A DNA stretch of 64,000 nt from Gemmatimonadota bacterium (GCA_026702745.1 JAPPBT010000102.1:102555-166554), one strand, 5' to 3'; positions 17,608 through 27,400 are shown, counted from the first letter of the stretch. Made by a program: numbers and translations. The notes: generated by a model not told the origin, from the sequence alone.

Positions 17608-20199
17608 TTAATCCGTGTCTGGCCTGAATTCCGCGACCCGGTCATTGGTCACGACGAAGACTTTCTGCCGCGTGGCGGTTTCTCCGGAATGCAGGTCGGT
17701 GACGCGAACCGTCATCTCGTAGGCGCCGGTGGGTGTGTTCCCGGTATCGATGGAAGTGTAACTGTACTCGTCCGAACGATTTCCTTCGTTTTCGAATACC
17801 ATGAGCACGGACTGTTCGCTGTCCGTACGCCGTATCAGCCGGTCAATGCCCTTCAGCACACGCCAGAAGAGGTTCCTCGGCCGGTCCATGTCCTTCACTT
17901 CCAGTTCCACCTGGTACGAGGATCGACCGGATTCGTCCAGGACGAGGTTGTAGATCTCGTAGTAGAAGTGAACGGGGTCGGTGCGCTGGTACATACGTGC
18001 CGGATTGGGTACGATTTCAAGTCCGTTGCGTACGAAGGAACTGTGGGTTGAATCGGCCGGCGCAATGGACACGGCCAGCTTGATATCGCTCAACACCAAA
18101 GCGTCTCCGGCGTAATCGGGCACGGCATAGTCCTGTTCGTAAATGCCGATGCGCCGGGTGGTCTCGTCCTGAACCTCTATGGCAGCGTGGAAGCTGCCGG
18201 GCGGCGCTTCCATCTCCATCATGCCCATATGAAGTTCGATACCCGGTTCGCTCCCTGATACCGATACGAGTGGCCGGTCGATGGGACCGATACGCCTGGA
18301 TGTCTGGGCTACACGGTTGTAGTCGTCATCATGAAACACCATGTGACCATCCAGCCAGGTGTGCAATCCCTGCCCGTCCTTCACCGTTTCCAGTTGTTCG
18401 GCCGGGACCATGTAAGCGGTTTCCACTTCGGCCAGGCCGTCCTTACCCTTGTAGGACACGATGTCGTACATGAACCGAAGCAGTCCGCCGCCGTAGTCGA
18501 ACTCGTAGGACTCTGGAGTCTTCTCCATCAGCGCGGCCACGATACGCCTGGGATGATACTTGTCCTGGACGACGGATTCGGCGATGTTCGTCTCGTGCAC
18601 CTGCAATGGATAGTCAAATTTGCCGACCCCGACCTGGTCGACGAAGAACAGCTCCAGGTCGTGCTCGAGGTATACCCAGCTTTCGGCGAGGAAGCCCAGT
18701 GATTGTGCCTTGTCGGAGATGGCCGGAAAGGAGGCTGTGTTGGCGGCTTCCTTTCCCGTTACCGCAGACAAAAGGGTATTTGAGTAGGCATCCTGGAGTG
18801 CTTCCAACTCGGGCAGATAGTCCCCCGCATCGGGATCGCGGGTGCCGCGCGTTGACGGGTCGCTCCACGTCGTGCCGGAGTTATCGACCTTCAGGCGGTA
18901 CCGCAATATGAAGTTGCGCTCCCGGATCGCATCGATACGGGCGTCGCCGGTCGGCTGGTAGTTCTTCATGGCGTTCTCGCCGGTCTGCATAATGAAATGC
19001 TGCAGATCGTCCGGTTCGCCGTATCGTATGTAGATCCCGCCGCGGCGATCCCATGGTTGCTGGCCCCGGGAGAAATGCTCCCGCGCGTGCATGACCCGCC
19101 GATAGTGTTCCACGAGCCGCTCGTTCACGGCGGTGGCCGGCTTCGGATCGCGCGTCGCCCAGAACCTGCGTCTGAACTCCGCTTTCGCGTCTTCCGTTTC
19201 CAGCGCCAGGTACTGCCGGAATTCGTCTTCGGATGTCACGTAGGCCAAATCCATGTAGTGCACGCGTTCCTCCGGCGCCGCGCCGGCCAGGAATGCTTCG
19301 TAGGCCTGGTCCGCTTCGGCGTAACGGCTCTGGGACTGCAGCGACGTAGCCCTTAGCTTGTTGATCAACGTATGCACGTAGTCCGGTACGGCGTTCCCGT
19401 GGACTTCGACCACCTGCGTCAGAAGGTCGATGCCTTCCTCGAACCTTTTGAGCATGTAACTGCATCGCTCCAGGTGGTAGAGCGCATCCCGGTGATCCGG
19501 TTTTACCATCAACTGCCGGTAGAAGAGGGCCAGTGCCCTTTGGTAATCGCGAGAGGGGTTTTCGTAGGACAGCCCCAGTCGGTAGAAGGCATCCGGGTGC
19601 AGGGGATTCGCCGCCGCCGCCCTGCCGAAGGATTTTCGGGCCTGCATCACGTAGAGCGGAGCCGCGGGATCTCTCTCGCTCTGCGCCATGTACGAGACGC
19701 CCAGGTAGTAGTGCACTTCGGAGTGTTCCGGATCGTACCGGAGGGCCTGCTTGAGGCTCTTTCGCGCGTCGACCATGCGGTTCTTCATGCGCATGTATGT
19801 CCGGCCCAGGGCGAGGTGCGCATCCGGGTTCTTCCGGTCGTGCCGTACGGCGATTCGCAGTTGTTTCGCCGCTTCCCGGTATTCCCCGAGTTCATAATGG
19901 CTGACGCCCAGCCAGTACCGGGCTTCCCCGGACCTGGACTTGAGGCGGACCGCCTTCTCGAAGATCGTTTTCGCTTCCTCGAATTTCCGCTGATCGAAGA
20001 GGGATATGCCTTCCGCCAGCAGGGCATCCAGCGATGCGGTCTGCATGGCCGGCATGGCCGGACCGGCCGGATCGGCAAGCCCGGGTTCGGGACGCGCGTT
20101 CGATGCCGCCGCGTCCGCGATGGAACTCACCAGGCAGCAGGTCAGCAGGAACCTGGCCAGGGTACGACAAAGGAGCGGTCTAGGGGACAGGACGGACAT
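17608..20199 (-). CDS. Secreted TPR protein with GWxTD-like domain (copy 2)
   Basis: With the ATG at 20199 it has 863 residues and begins with a clear signal peptide (MSVLSPRPLLCRTLARFLL...); a TTG 36 bases upstream is an alternative. About six TPR units occupy residues 45-300. The conserved block follows: FWATRDPKPATAVNERLVEH, then PWDRRGGIYIRYGEPDDLQH. The C-terminal beta-rich domain shows YQRTDPVHFYYEIYNL, which aligns with copies 1 and 3. Presumably periplasmic or outer-membrane associated. The three paralogues probably arose by duplication. Confidence 0.85.
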   Translation of the reverse strand: MSVLSPRPLLCRTLARFLLTCCLVSSIADAAASNARPEPGLADPAGPAMPAMQTASLDALLAEGISLFDQRKFEEAKTIFEKAVRLKSRSGEARYWLGVSHYELGEYREAAKQLRIAVRHDRKNPDAHLALGRTYMRMKNRMVDARKSLKQALRYDPEHSEVHYYLGVSYMAQSERDPAAPLYVMQARKSFGRAAAANPLHPDAFYRLGLSYENPSRDYQRALALFYRQLMVKPDHRDALYHLERCSYMLKRFEEGIDLLTQVVEVHGNAVPDYVHTLINKLRATSLQSQSRYAEADQAYEAFLAGAAPEERVHYMDLAYVTSEDEFRQYLALETEDAKAEFRRRFWATRDPKPATAVNERLVEHYRRVMHAREHFSRGQQPWDRRGGIYIRYGEPDDLQHFIMQTGENAMKNYQPTGDARIDAIRERNFILRYRLKVDNSGTTWSDPSTRGTRDPDAGDYLPELEALQDAYSNTLLSAVTGKEAANTASFPAISDKAQSLGFLAESWVYLEHDLELFFVDQVGVGKFDYPLQVHETNIAESVVQDKYHPRRIVAALMEKTPESYEFDYGGGLLRFMYDIVSYKGKDGLAEVETAYMVPAEQLETVKDGQGLHTWLDGHMVFHDDDYNRVAQTSRRIGPIDRPLVSVSGSEPGIELHMGMMEMEAPPGSFHAAIEVQDETTRRIGIYEQDYAVPDYAGDALVLSDIKLAVSIAPADSTHSSFVRNGLEIVPNPARMYQRTDPVHFYYEIYNLVLDESGRSSYQVELEVKDMDRPRNLFWRVLKGIDRLIRRTDSEQSVLMVFENEGNRSDEYSYTSIDTGNTPTGAYEMTVRVTDLHSGETATRQKVFVVTNDRVAEFRPDTD

Positions 20200-20313
20200 A
20201 AGATCAGCTGGGGGATCGATTTGGTTGGATGACAAGCCGTTCCCGGTCGCACGGGATTCGGAAGGCTTGTCCAGACCTGCTTCAATATCCCGGCCAAAGG
20301 GCCTGGTGTCAAG

Positions 20314-20967
20314 TTAAATCCGGGGATGAGACGCGGGGCGGGCGACGGCCTGAACGACACGCAGCATGCGCGCATACGGTGAGTCATCGGAAGATCTATC
20401 GGTCCCGGCAGACGTCGGGTCGGACCGGGCCGGATCCGCAATGTTTCCCGGTTCGGCGCCGTTTCCGTCCTCGTCATGGTTTTCCGCAAGGAGGACCCGC
20501 ACGTTGAACACGCGCCCCCGTTGCGGATCGTCCAGGCACAGGCGAATCCTCGCACCGATTCTCTGGCAAAGTACGGCGGGCAGCAGTTCCGCGCATGGAT
20601 TCAGATCGACGGCCAGGTTGAGTTCCGCTTCCGACAACCGGTCGACGATCCCGAAGGAGGGCAGGCCGAACCACCATCGGGCGCTCCGGTCCAGCGGCAC
20701 CACGGTGATGCGTCCATCCGCCGGGTCGCAGAACTCGACGGATCGCGGTTCGCCGACCACGAAAACGACCTTTGCGTCCAGACACGCAACCAGTTCGGGG
20801 ATAACCTCGGCCGCTCTACGGGCTTCTTCGGGACTCGAAGGGAGGCAGATCAATAGCCGTACCGGCCGGTTGCGGATATCGGAAAGGTTGAACGCCGCGT
20901 TGCGATATCGGCCCCACCAGGTATGCAAGCCGTAAATCCAGCGGTCTCTGCGGGACATCCCTGCCAT
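20314..20967 (-). CDS. Protein of unknown function upstream of GWxTD genes
   Basis: A 217-residue protein I cannot assign. The first 155 residues look folded: an N-terminal basic helix, alternating strands (VRLLICLPSS, AKVVFVVGE) and a segment DLNPCAELLPAVLCQRIGAR that faintly recalls the nucleotide-sugar fold of family 9 glycosyltransferases. The last 50 residues are acidic, Asp/Ser/Pro-rich and probably disordered. It is 2 bases downstream of a lipoprotein gene and followed by the GWxTD pair on the same strand, so it may belong with them. Confidence 0.55.
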   Translation of the reverse strand: MAGMSRRDRWIYGLHTWWGRYRNAAFNLSDIRNRPVRLLICLPSSPEEARRAAEVIPELVACLDAKVVFVVGEPRSVEFCDPADGRITVVPLDRSARWWFGLPSFGIVDRLSEAELNLAVDLNPCAELLPAVLCQRIGARIRLCLDDPQRGRVFNVRVLLAENHDEDGNGAEPGNIADPARSDPTSAGTDRSSDDSPYARMLRVVQAVARPASHPRI

Positions 20968-20969
20968 TG

Positions 20970-21599
20970 CTATTCCTGCTCGTCGCCCATCTTTCGGATA
21001 TCGTAGTTGCCGTGCATCTGACGGACCATGTCGTTGCTCAGGTTTACAATGGCACTTTCGACCGATGCGGCATATTCTCTCTGGCCTCTGCTAAAGAACC
21101 CGATTCTCTCGGAAGCGATTCCGATGCCGGAAGCCATGACGGATGTGTACTGGATCATCTCCGCGTCATAGAACATCAGTTCGACCGTGATCGCCGTGTT
21201 TCCCCGGGCGTCGTCCTGAAACGGACCTTCTTCCTTGTTCAGCGTTACCATGGCCGCGGTCACCCTGGGAATCATGACGAGATCGAGTGCGCTTTCCTCG
21301 ATCACTGCGCCCGTGGGCTGCGCATCCAGTATCGTTACCCGCGAGAAAACGCGGTTCGCTGATTTCGTGATGACCGACTCAAGGGACTCACCGATTTCAA
21401 AGATGTATTTGTCGAGATCTGATCTGTCATCGATGACGAACTGGCTGACGTCCGGAGGAACATACACTCCGACGTGCAAGTCCACGGGCCGGGCGATATT
21501 GGCCGAAGGGCCGATGTTGGGATTCAACTGGATGCTGTGGGTGCATCCCGCCAAAAGGACGATCGCCACCAGTCCAGCCGCTGTTTTCAGTACATGCAT
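20970..21599 (-). CDS. Putative outer-membrane lipoprotein
   Basis: The ATG at 21599 is chosen because GGGAGG lies 9 bases upstream and it yields MHVLKTAAGLVAIVLLAGC, a signal peptide with lipobox LLAGC. The frame is open 29 codons further upstream. The mature 190 residues contain VDLHVGVYVPPD and LDLVMIPRVTAAMVT strands and a C-terminal helix (ESAIVNLSNDMVRQMHG). This resembles small lipoproteins that assemble at the outer membrane, but I recognise no named family. Confidence 0.7.
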   Translation of the reverse strand: MHVLKTAAGLVAIVLLAGCTHSIQLNPNIGPSANIARPVDLHVGVYVPPDVSQFVIDDRSDLDKYIFEIGESLESVITKSANRVFSRVTILDAQPTGAVIEESALDLVMIPRVTAAMVTLNKEEGPFQDDARGNTAITVELMFYDAEMIQYTSVMASGIGIASERIGFFSRGQREYAASVESAIVNLSNDMVRQMHGNYDIRKMGDEQE

Positions 21600-21789
21600 G
21601 TGCCGTTCCTCCCTGGTACGTCCATCCGCTCCGGGCAAGTTTGTACCTGTACCCCCGGCAAACGTCTTGAAAGCGTGCTCGCGCATACCATTTCAAGTCA
21701 CATGAAAACTACGGATTCCCGAACGAAAAGTCAAGCGGCTACGGCGAATATCCACCGGCTGCGCGAGCGCCGCGAAACCCCGATGGCAC

Positions 21790-21818
21790 TTGACATTTCA
21801 ATGGATTATCTCTAATTT
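21790..21818 (+). promoter_or_regulatory. Sigma70-type promoter for iscS-iscU-mnmA
   Basis: TTGACA (21790-21795), 17-base spacer, TAATTT (21813-21818). It lies in the roughly 320-base gap between the divergent lipoprotein gene and iscS; I see no other feature in that gap. Confidence 0.72.
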
Positions 21819-21918
21819 CAAAGACCGTTGACGCGACGGAAGAGGCCGTTTTCAGATCGTATTGATTTTTTGATGAACGGGGCAGGATTTCACCCCTTTC
21901 CCGGAGACCGCGCTCCTC

Positions 21919-23082
21919 ATGGCGAGCATTTACCTGGATCATAACGCGACCACGCCGGTCCGGTCCGAAGTCTTCGATGCCATGGAACCCTTCTTCAGGG
22001 ATCGGTTCGGCAACGCATCGAGCATCCACCGGTACGGACAGGATGCCCGCGCGGCCGTGGAAGAGGCGCGGGCCCGGGTGGCCGGCCTGGTGAACGCAAG
22101 GCCCGGCGAGATCTACTTCACCAGCGGCGGCACCGAGTCCGACAACCTGGCGATCAAGGGCGCCGCCTACGCACGCAGGGCTTACGGACGTCATCTGATC
22201 ACGACGAACATCGAACATTCGGCCGTGCTGAACAGCTGCGCTTTTCTCGAGCGGGAGGGTTTTGATGTAACCTACCTTCCCGTGGACGAATACGGCCGGG
22301 TCGATCCCGGTCAGGTGGAGGACGCCCTTACCAGCCAGACGATCCTGGTCAGTATCATGCACGCGAACAACGAGATCGGCACGGTCCAGCCCGTGGGTGA
22401 AATAGGCAGGATCACCCGGACTCGCGGCGTGTGCTTCCATACGGACGCAGTGCAGTCCGCCGGCAAACTGACGGTCGACGTGGAAGCGATGCGCGCGGAC
22501 CTCCTTTCGCTTTCGGGCCACAAGATCTACGGACCCAAGGGCGTAGGGGCCATCTACATCCGGAAGGGCGTCGAGATCGAACCCACGGCCCACGGCGGCC
22601 ATCATGAAAATGACGTGCGGTCCGGCACGGAGAACACCGTGGGCATTGTGGGCCTGGGCAAGGCCGCCGAACTGGCCGCCGAGGAGCGGGAAAGCGAGTA
22701 CCGTCACCTGTCCGAAATGCGCGATGTCCTGGAAGCGCGCATCCGGGTCGAGATCGAGGGCGTGCGGGTGAACGGGCATCCGGAACAGCGCCTGCCCGGC
22801 ACGTCGAACGTGTCCTTCCCCGGCGCGGAAGGCGAATCGCTGATCATGAGCCTTGATCTCGCGGGCATCGCCGTGTCCACCGGTTCGGCCTGCACATCGG
22901 GCGCCATAGAACCGTCCCACGTGCTGCTGGCGCTGGGCAGGGACCCGCGCACCGCCCTCGGTTCGGTCCGGTTCAGCTTCGGGCGAGACAATTCGATGGG
23001 GGACGTGGACAGCGTCATGGACAGGCTGCCCGGCATCGTAGCCCGCCTCCGCGAGGTTTCCGCCGCGCAGGTACCCGGTTGA
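21919..23082 (+). CDS. Cysteine desulfurase (IscS/NifS type)
   Basis: A 387-residue PLP enzyme that takes sulfur from cysteine for Fe-S cluster and tRNA thiolation. It has the family start IYLDHNATTP, the TSGGTESDNLAIKG block near 74, HTDAVQSAGK (PLP-contacting Asp/Gln) near 174, the Schiff-base Lys in LSGHKIYGPKG near 197 and the catalytic Cys in STGSACTSGAIEPSHVL near 320. Length and motifs fit group I enzymes. The iscU-like and mnmA genes follow within 11 and 5 bases, so one message probably supplies sulfur to both. Confidence 0.95.
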   Translation: MASIYLDHNATTPVRSEVFDAMEPFFRDRFGNASSIHRYGQDARAAVEEARARVAGLVNARPGEIYFTSGGTESDNLAIKGAAYARRAYGRHLITTNIEHSAVLNSCAFLEREGFDVTYLPVDEYGRVDPGQVEDALTSQTILVSIMHANNEIGTVQPVGEIGRITRTRGVCFHTDAVQSAGKLTVDVEAMRADLLSLSGHKIYGPKGVGAIYIRKGVEIEPTAHGGHHENDVRSGTENTVGIVGLGKAAELAAEERESEYRHLSEMRDVLEARIRVEIEGVRVNGHPEQRLPGTSNVSFPGAEGESLIMSLDLAGIAVSTGSACTSGAIEPSHVLLALGRDPRTALGSVRFSFGRDNSMGDVDSVMDRLPGIVARLREVSAAQVPG

Positions 23083-23092
23083 GGCGCGTTTC

Positions 23093-23476
23093 ATGTACTC
23101 ATCCACTGTAATGGACCACTTTCACTCACCCCGCAACGTGGGGGATCTTGCCGATGCGGACGGCGTGGGCAACGCCGGAAACCCCATCAGCGGGAATACC
23201 ATCGCACTTTACTTACGGATCGCGGACGGGACCGTCACGGACGCGAAGTTCAGGACCTTCGGCTGCGCGGCGTCTATCGCGGCGAGCAGCATGGTCACCG
23301 AATGGGTGATCGGAAGGACGACCGAAGAGGCCGCGTCCATCGAAAACCATACGATCGCGGATGCCCTGGGCGGTCTTCCGCCAACCAAGATGCACTGCTC
23401 CGCCATGGCCGCGGACGGCGTGCGGGCGGCGATCGAGGATTACCGGTCCCGTTACGGCACGGTCCGGAAAGACTGA
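23093..23476 (+). CDS. IscU/NifU-like Fe-S scaffold with substituted ligand
   Basis: A 127-residue IscU-fold protein (DHFHSPRNVGDL near residue 8, then FGCAASIAASSMVTEW near 60 and KMHCSAMAADGVRAAI near 102). In standard IscU the cluster ligands are three Cys and an Asp. The second and third Cys (FGC, MHC) are present, but the first site reads GNPISGN where the family has G-x-P-x-C-G-D. Thus both the first Cys (now Ser) and the Asp (now Asn) are replaced. The rest of the fold looks intact. It may be a carrier with a changed cluster mode, or a scaffold relying on other ligands. Confidence 0.88.
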   Translation: MYSSTVMDHFHSPRNVGDLADADGVGNAGNPISGNTIALYLRIADGTVTDAKFRTFGCAASIAASSMVTEWVIGRTTEEAASIENHTIADALGGLPPTKMHCSAMAADGVRAAIEDYRSRYGTVRKD

Positions 23477-23480
23477 ATCA

Positions 23481-24734
23481 ATGACGACAATTTCCCATAC
23501 CACCATCCGCGGCGGAGACGCCACCGCTTCTACTTTCGATCCCTTCGTCAACCGGCTGCCGCCGGCGGGGGCGAAAGTCGTCGTGGCCATGAGCGGCGGC
23601 GTAGACAGCTCGGTGGCGGCCGCGATGCTCAAGGAAGCGGGCTGCGAGGTCATCGGCGTCACGATGCACCTGTGGGACTACGACCGCGTGGGCGGCAATG
23701 CGCAGTTCGAACACGGCTGCTGCACGGTCGAGGACCGCAACGACGCGCGGGTCGTGGCCGGAAAACTCGGCATCCCCTACTACGTGGTGGATTTCCGCGA
23801 GGAGTTCGAGCAGGGCGTCATCTCGAATTTCGTCTCCGAGTACGTGCAGGGGCGTACGCCCAATCCCTGCGTGGCCTGCAACAGCCGGGTCAAGTTCGGC
23901 GTGCTGCTCGACCGGGCACGCGAACTCGGCGCCGATTACGTGGCGACCGGCCACTACGCCCGCGTGGCACTGGATGAAACGGCGAACGAGGCGGGGCAGG
24001 CGGGCGATGCGGACCGAGCCGGCCAGGCCGGCCGCTTGGTCCTGAAGCGGGGCATCGATCGAAACAAGGACCAGTCCTATGCCCTGTGGGAGATGACCCA
24101 GGACGAGCTGGTCCGGACCACCTTCCCCGTCGGCATGCTCACGAAGGCGCAGACGCGGGAAATCGCCGAACGATTCGCGCCGCGGGTGGCCGGTAAAAAG
24201 GACAGCTACGAGATCTGCTTCATCCAGGACCGGGGCCATGAGAGGTTCCTCAGGGAATGGACGACGAATCACCCCGTGAAAATGGACGAAGGACTGCTGG
24301 CCATTGAGGACCCCATACGGCCGGGACCGATCGTGGACACGGACGGCCATGTCCTGGGTGAACACCGGGGGCATCCCCTCTACACGATCGGGCAGCGCAA
24401 GGGACTGGGCCTGGCCGCGGGACGTCCGGTGTACGTGGTCGACATCCTGCCCGAAACGAATACGATCGTGGTGGGCGACGACGAGGATCTCCTCAGCGAC
24501 CGGCTCATCGCGGACGGGGTCAACTGGCATACTGCGGATGCCCCGGCTGGCGAGGTACGCGGCCAGGCCAAGATCCGGTACCGGCAGGAAGCGACGCCCG
24601 CCGTCATCACGCCCAGCGAACCCGGCGTCGTGCGGGTCGACTTCGAGTATCCCCAGCGGGCGGTCACGCCGGGACAGTCCGTCGTCTTCTATGACGGCGA
24701 GACCGTCCTGGGAGGCGGCATTATACGCGAATGA
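23481..24734 (+). CDS. mnmA: tRNA 2-thiouridylase MnmA
   Basis: A 417-residue tRNA-specific 2-thiouridylase that thiolates U34 of Lys, Glu and Gln tRNAs. The ATG at 23481 follows iscU by 4 bases. It shows the PP-loop SGGVDSS near residue 37, the first catalytic Cys in NPCVACNSRVKFG near 133, the second in SYEICFIQD near 243 and the C-terminal barrel. A 20-residue insertion rich in Ala, Gly and Gln (bases about 23989-24035) sits between the HYARV strand and the RLVLKRGID strand, a loop region in MnmA. It is another repeat-type insertion. Confidence 0.95.
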   Translation: MTTISHTTIRGGDATASTFDPFVNRLPPAGAKVVVAMSGGVDSSVAAAMLKEAGCEVIGVTMHLWDYDRVGGNAQFEHGCCTVEDRNDARVVAGKLGIPYYVVDFREEFEQGVISNFVSEYVQGRTPNPCVACNSRVKFGVLLDRARELGADYVATGHYARVALDETANEAGQAGDADRAGQAGRLVLKRGIDRNKDQSYALWEMTQDELVRTTFPVGMLTKAQTREIAERFAPRVAGKKDSYEICFIQDRGHERFLREWTTNHPVKMDEGLLAIEDPIRPGPIVDTDGHVLGEHRGHPLYTIGQRKGLGLAAGRPVYVVDILPETNTIVVGDDEDLLSDRLIADGVNWHTADAPAGEVRGQAKIRYRQEATPAVITPSEPGVVRVDFEYPQRAVTPGQSVVFYDGETVLGGGIIRE

Positions 24735-24741
24735 GGTCGTT

Positions 24742-25755
24742 ATGCGCTTCGATAGGGTGCCTGTGCGGGTTTCCAGCTATCTTCGTTCCTGGTGCCTTGG
24801 ATGGGCCTGCAGCGTGCTCGTGCTGCTGCCGGGCCCCGGGGCAGGCGCGGAAGAATCCGTAAGGACCGACCATGGCGTTCGAGTGACCTTCGAACCCGCC
24901 GACGCGCCCTTCGTGGATCACGTGTTGGACATCGTGCGCGAGGCGTCGCCTGATCTGCGCGCCACACTGGGCCTGCCTTCCGCCGATACCATCCACATTC
25001 ATATCGCCCCCACGCAGGAAGCCTTCCTGACCTATACGCCCGGCGCCATACCCGAATGGGGCGCGGGCTACGCCGTGCCGCACCGCAGGCTCGTGGTACT
25101 CAGGTCGCCCCGGATTACCGGTACGTATGACGGTTCCGAAGAACTCGTGGTGCACGAACTGGCCCACGTGATGCTGCACAGCGCACTTCGCGGCGCGGAT
25201 ATCCCCCGCTGGCTGGACGAGGGATTCGCGATGCACATGGCGCGGGATTGGGGGTTCTGGGATCGGGCATCCCTGGTGGTCGCCGTCGTGTCGGGTAACC
25301 TGGTCCCCCTGAGCGCCATCCAGGGCGTGAACAGGTTCCCTGAACATCGGGCCCACCTGGCCTATCAGCAAAGCGCCCTCGCCGTGCAGTATATACTCAG
25401 GATGTACGGTGAAGCGGGACTGCACACACTGTTCGACAGCCTGAGGCGGACCGGCTCCATCGACCGGGCCAGTTTCGAGACCTTCGGCATGAGTGTCGTG
25501 GAGTTCGAACGGGACTGGCTGGCGTTCATGGAACGCAACTACGGCTGGCGCATGTTACTCGGCGAAAGCCTGTCCCTCGTGATCGCGCCCCTGTTCGGCG
25601 TGCTTTGCCTGCTCGCGTTCCTGCAGATCCGAAGGCGGAGGAGGGCTACGCTGCGCCGCTGGGCAAGCGAGGAAGTCGGCGACTGGCGCACGGACGAAGA
25701 CGACTGGCGAAGGAAGAACGAAGAGTGGGTCATGTCCAGGGAGCGGGACGAATGA
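24742..25755 (+). CDS. Membrane-anchored gluzincin peptidase (peptidase MA-like)
   Basis: A 337-residue protein with an N-terminal signal segment (about residues 13-36), a zinc-protease motif HELAH in EELVVHELAHVML near 133 and the downstream Glu in WLDEGFAMHMA near 155, as in peptidase MA-like proteins. A single helix near residues 275-295 is followed by a basic then acidic cytoplasmic tail. The ATG at 24742 is 7 bases after mnmA. The substrate is unknown; the active site should face the periplasm. Confidence 0.85.
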   Translation: MRFDRVPVRVSSYLRSWCLGWACSVLVLLPGPGAGAEESVRTDHGVRVTFEPADAPFVDHVLDIVREASPDLRATLGLPSADTIHIHIAPTQEAFLTYTPGAIPEWGAGYAVPHRRLVVLRSPRITGTYDGSEELVVHELAHVMLHSALRGADIPRWLDEGFAMHMARDWGFWDRASLVVAVVSGNLVPLSAIQGVNRFPEHRAHLAYQQSALAVQYILRMYGEAGLHTLFDSLRRTGSIDRASFETFGMSVVEFERDWLAFMERNYGWRMLLGESLSLVIAPLFGVLCLLAFLQIRRRRRATLRRWASEEVGDWRTDEDDWRRKNEEWVMSRERDE

Positions 25756-25810
25756 GCGTGCGCGAAGGGATCCGAATGAATGACAGGGTGCGGATGAGAG
25801 CACGATTCGA

Positions 25811-26716
25811 ATGAAGTTGTCGCACCGGCTCGAATACGCGGGACTTCGGGTGTTGATGTCGCTGACCAGGCGGCTTGCGCCTGCCCGCGCTTCGCAGGTG
25901 GGCGATGTACTGGGCGCACTGGTCTTTCACGTGACCGGCATGAGGAAGAAGCTGGTCATGGAGCACATGGTCCGGGTCTTCGGGATGACCAGGGATTCCG
26001 AGGCGCTCAGGGCTCTGTCCCGATCCGTCTACCGCCAGTTGGGCCGGACCGCCGTGGAGCACGCCCGCCTGCTCGCGGGGAGGACGGCGGATCTGCGGGA
26101 CCGGCTCGCGGTCTCGGGAGAAGACCATATCGTCCAAGCCCGCAAAGGGGGCCGCGGGGTCATTCTGATTACCGGCCATTTCGGTTACTGGGAATTGCTT
26201 GGCGCGACGGTCGCCATGCTCGGTTATCCCATTACCGTCGTCGCGAAGAAGCTGCACAATCCAGCTGTCGACCGCCTGGTGCACGCGGGACGCGAGCGAT
26301 TGGGCATGGCAGTAGCCACGATGGACAAAGCGCCGGCCGCCGTATTCAGGGCGCTTCGGCGCAACGAGTGTATCGGGCTGCTCGCGGACCAGGACGCGGG
26401 GGCCGGCGGGGTGTTCGTCGATTTTCTGGGCCGGAGGGCGTCCACCTACCAGGGACCGGCGCTATTTTCGTTGCGCACGGGCGCGCCCATCGTGCCGTGT
26501 TTCATCATTCGATCCGGCCCGGAACGGCACCGTGTCTGTTTCGAAACCCCGATCGAAGCGATTCCGACCGGTGACGAACCGGCCGATATCGCACGGATTA
26601 CCCAGGCCTACACCGACGTGTTGGCCCGGTACATCATGGATTATCCCGATCACTGGTTCTGGGTACACCGGCGGTGGAAGACCCCGGCGCCCGACGATTC
26701 AAATTTCGTAAAGTAA
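25811..26716 (+). CDS. LpxL/HtrB-type lysophospholipid acyltransferase
   Basis: A 301-residue acyltransferase of the lipid A late-acylation family. The catalytic H-x4-E is in ITGHFGYWELLG near residue 120. Conserved ADQDAGAGGVFVDFLGR and the C-terminal YPDHWFWVHRRWK are also typical. It transfers a secondary acyl chain to a lipid A precursor at the inner membrane. The gene starts 55 bases after the peptidase gene and precedes a lipoprotein and a heptosyltransferase, consistent with envelope lipopolysaccharide synthesis. Confidence 0.92.
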   Translation: MKLSHRLEYAGLRVLMSLTRRLAPARASQVGDVLGALVFHVTGMRKKLVMEHMVRVFGMTRDSEALRALSRSVYRQLGRTAVEHARLLAGRTADLRDRLAVSGEDHIVQARKGGRGVILITGHFGYWELLGATVAMLGYPITVVAKKLHNPAVDRLVHAGRERLGMAVATMDKAPAAVFRALRRNECIGLLADQDAGAGGVFVDFLGRRASTYQGPALFSLRTGAPIVPCFIIRSGPERHRVCFETPIEAIPTGDEPADIARITQAYTDVLARYIMDYPDHWFWVHRRWKTPAPDDSNFVK

Positions 26717-26731
26717 AGGAGACCCCTTTCC

Positions 26732-27400
26732 ATGCCACGCTACCCCGTCATCACCATTTGCGCCGTAATGCTTTTCGGTATCGCCGCGGCCTGCGGAAAC
26801 GGTGGAGAAGAGTCCGCAACACGGTCGCCGGAACCGCCGGCCGATCCTCCGCCGCTGGTGGCGGCGCCTGCCGTATCGGAAAGCCCGGACGCCACTGCCC
26901 CGGTTCCGGTGAACGCCCAGGAGCAGACGACAACGGGCGCTGCCGCGGGGGTCGTCTGGACCGTACCGCCGCGTTGGGAGGTGCAGCCACCCCGCACGAT
27001 GCGCATGGCGACTTATCTGATCCCGAAGTCCGCCGAGGACGACGAACCGGGCGAGTGCGCCGTGTTCTATTTCGGCCGCGGGCAGGGAGGCAGCGTCGAC
27101 CTGAACCTGCAGCGTTGGCGGGACCAGTTCGAGTCGGATACGGGCGGGCAGCCGTCACTGGCCCAGCGGAAGTCGACCATCAACGGCCTGGCCGTGACCA
27201 CGGTGTCCCTGGCGGGGACGTACCTCGCCTCCATGGGCCCCATGTTCCAGTCCGGCGCCGTGAAAAAACCGGGCTACAGGATGCTCGGGGCCATAATCGA
27301 GGCACCGGAAGGAAACGTGTTCGTCAAGCTCACCGGACCGGAAAAGACGGTCCTCAGCGCGGATGGCGAGTTCCAGGCCTTCCTGAATTCGCTGAAGTAG
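26732..27400 (+). CDS. Putative lipoprotein
   Basis: A 222-residue protein with a signal peptide and lipobox-like IAAAC near residue 21, a Pro/Ala/Thr-rich linker to about residue 75, then a compact domain (VVWTVPPRWEVQPPR, ECAVFYFGRGQGGSVDLNLQ, FVKLTGPEKTVL). A GGAGACC box precedes the ATG. The domain has the look of a ligand- or membrane-associated beta protein, but I cannot name it. Confidence 0.7.
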   Translation: MPRYPVITICAVMLFGIAAACGNGGEESATRSPEPPADPPPLVAAPAVSESPDATAPVPVNAQEQTTTGAAAGVVWTVPPRWEVQPPRTMRMATYLIPKSAEDDEPGECAVFYFGRGQGGSVDLNLQRWRDQFESDTGGQPSLAQRKSTINGLAVTTVSLAGTYLASMGPMFQSGAVKKPGYRMLGAIIEAPEGNVFVKLTGPEKTVLSADGEFQAFLNSLK

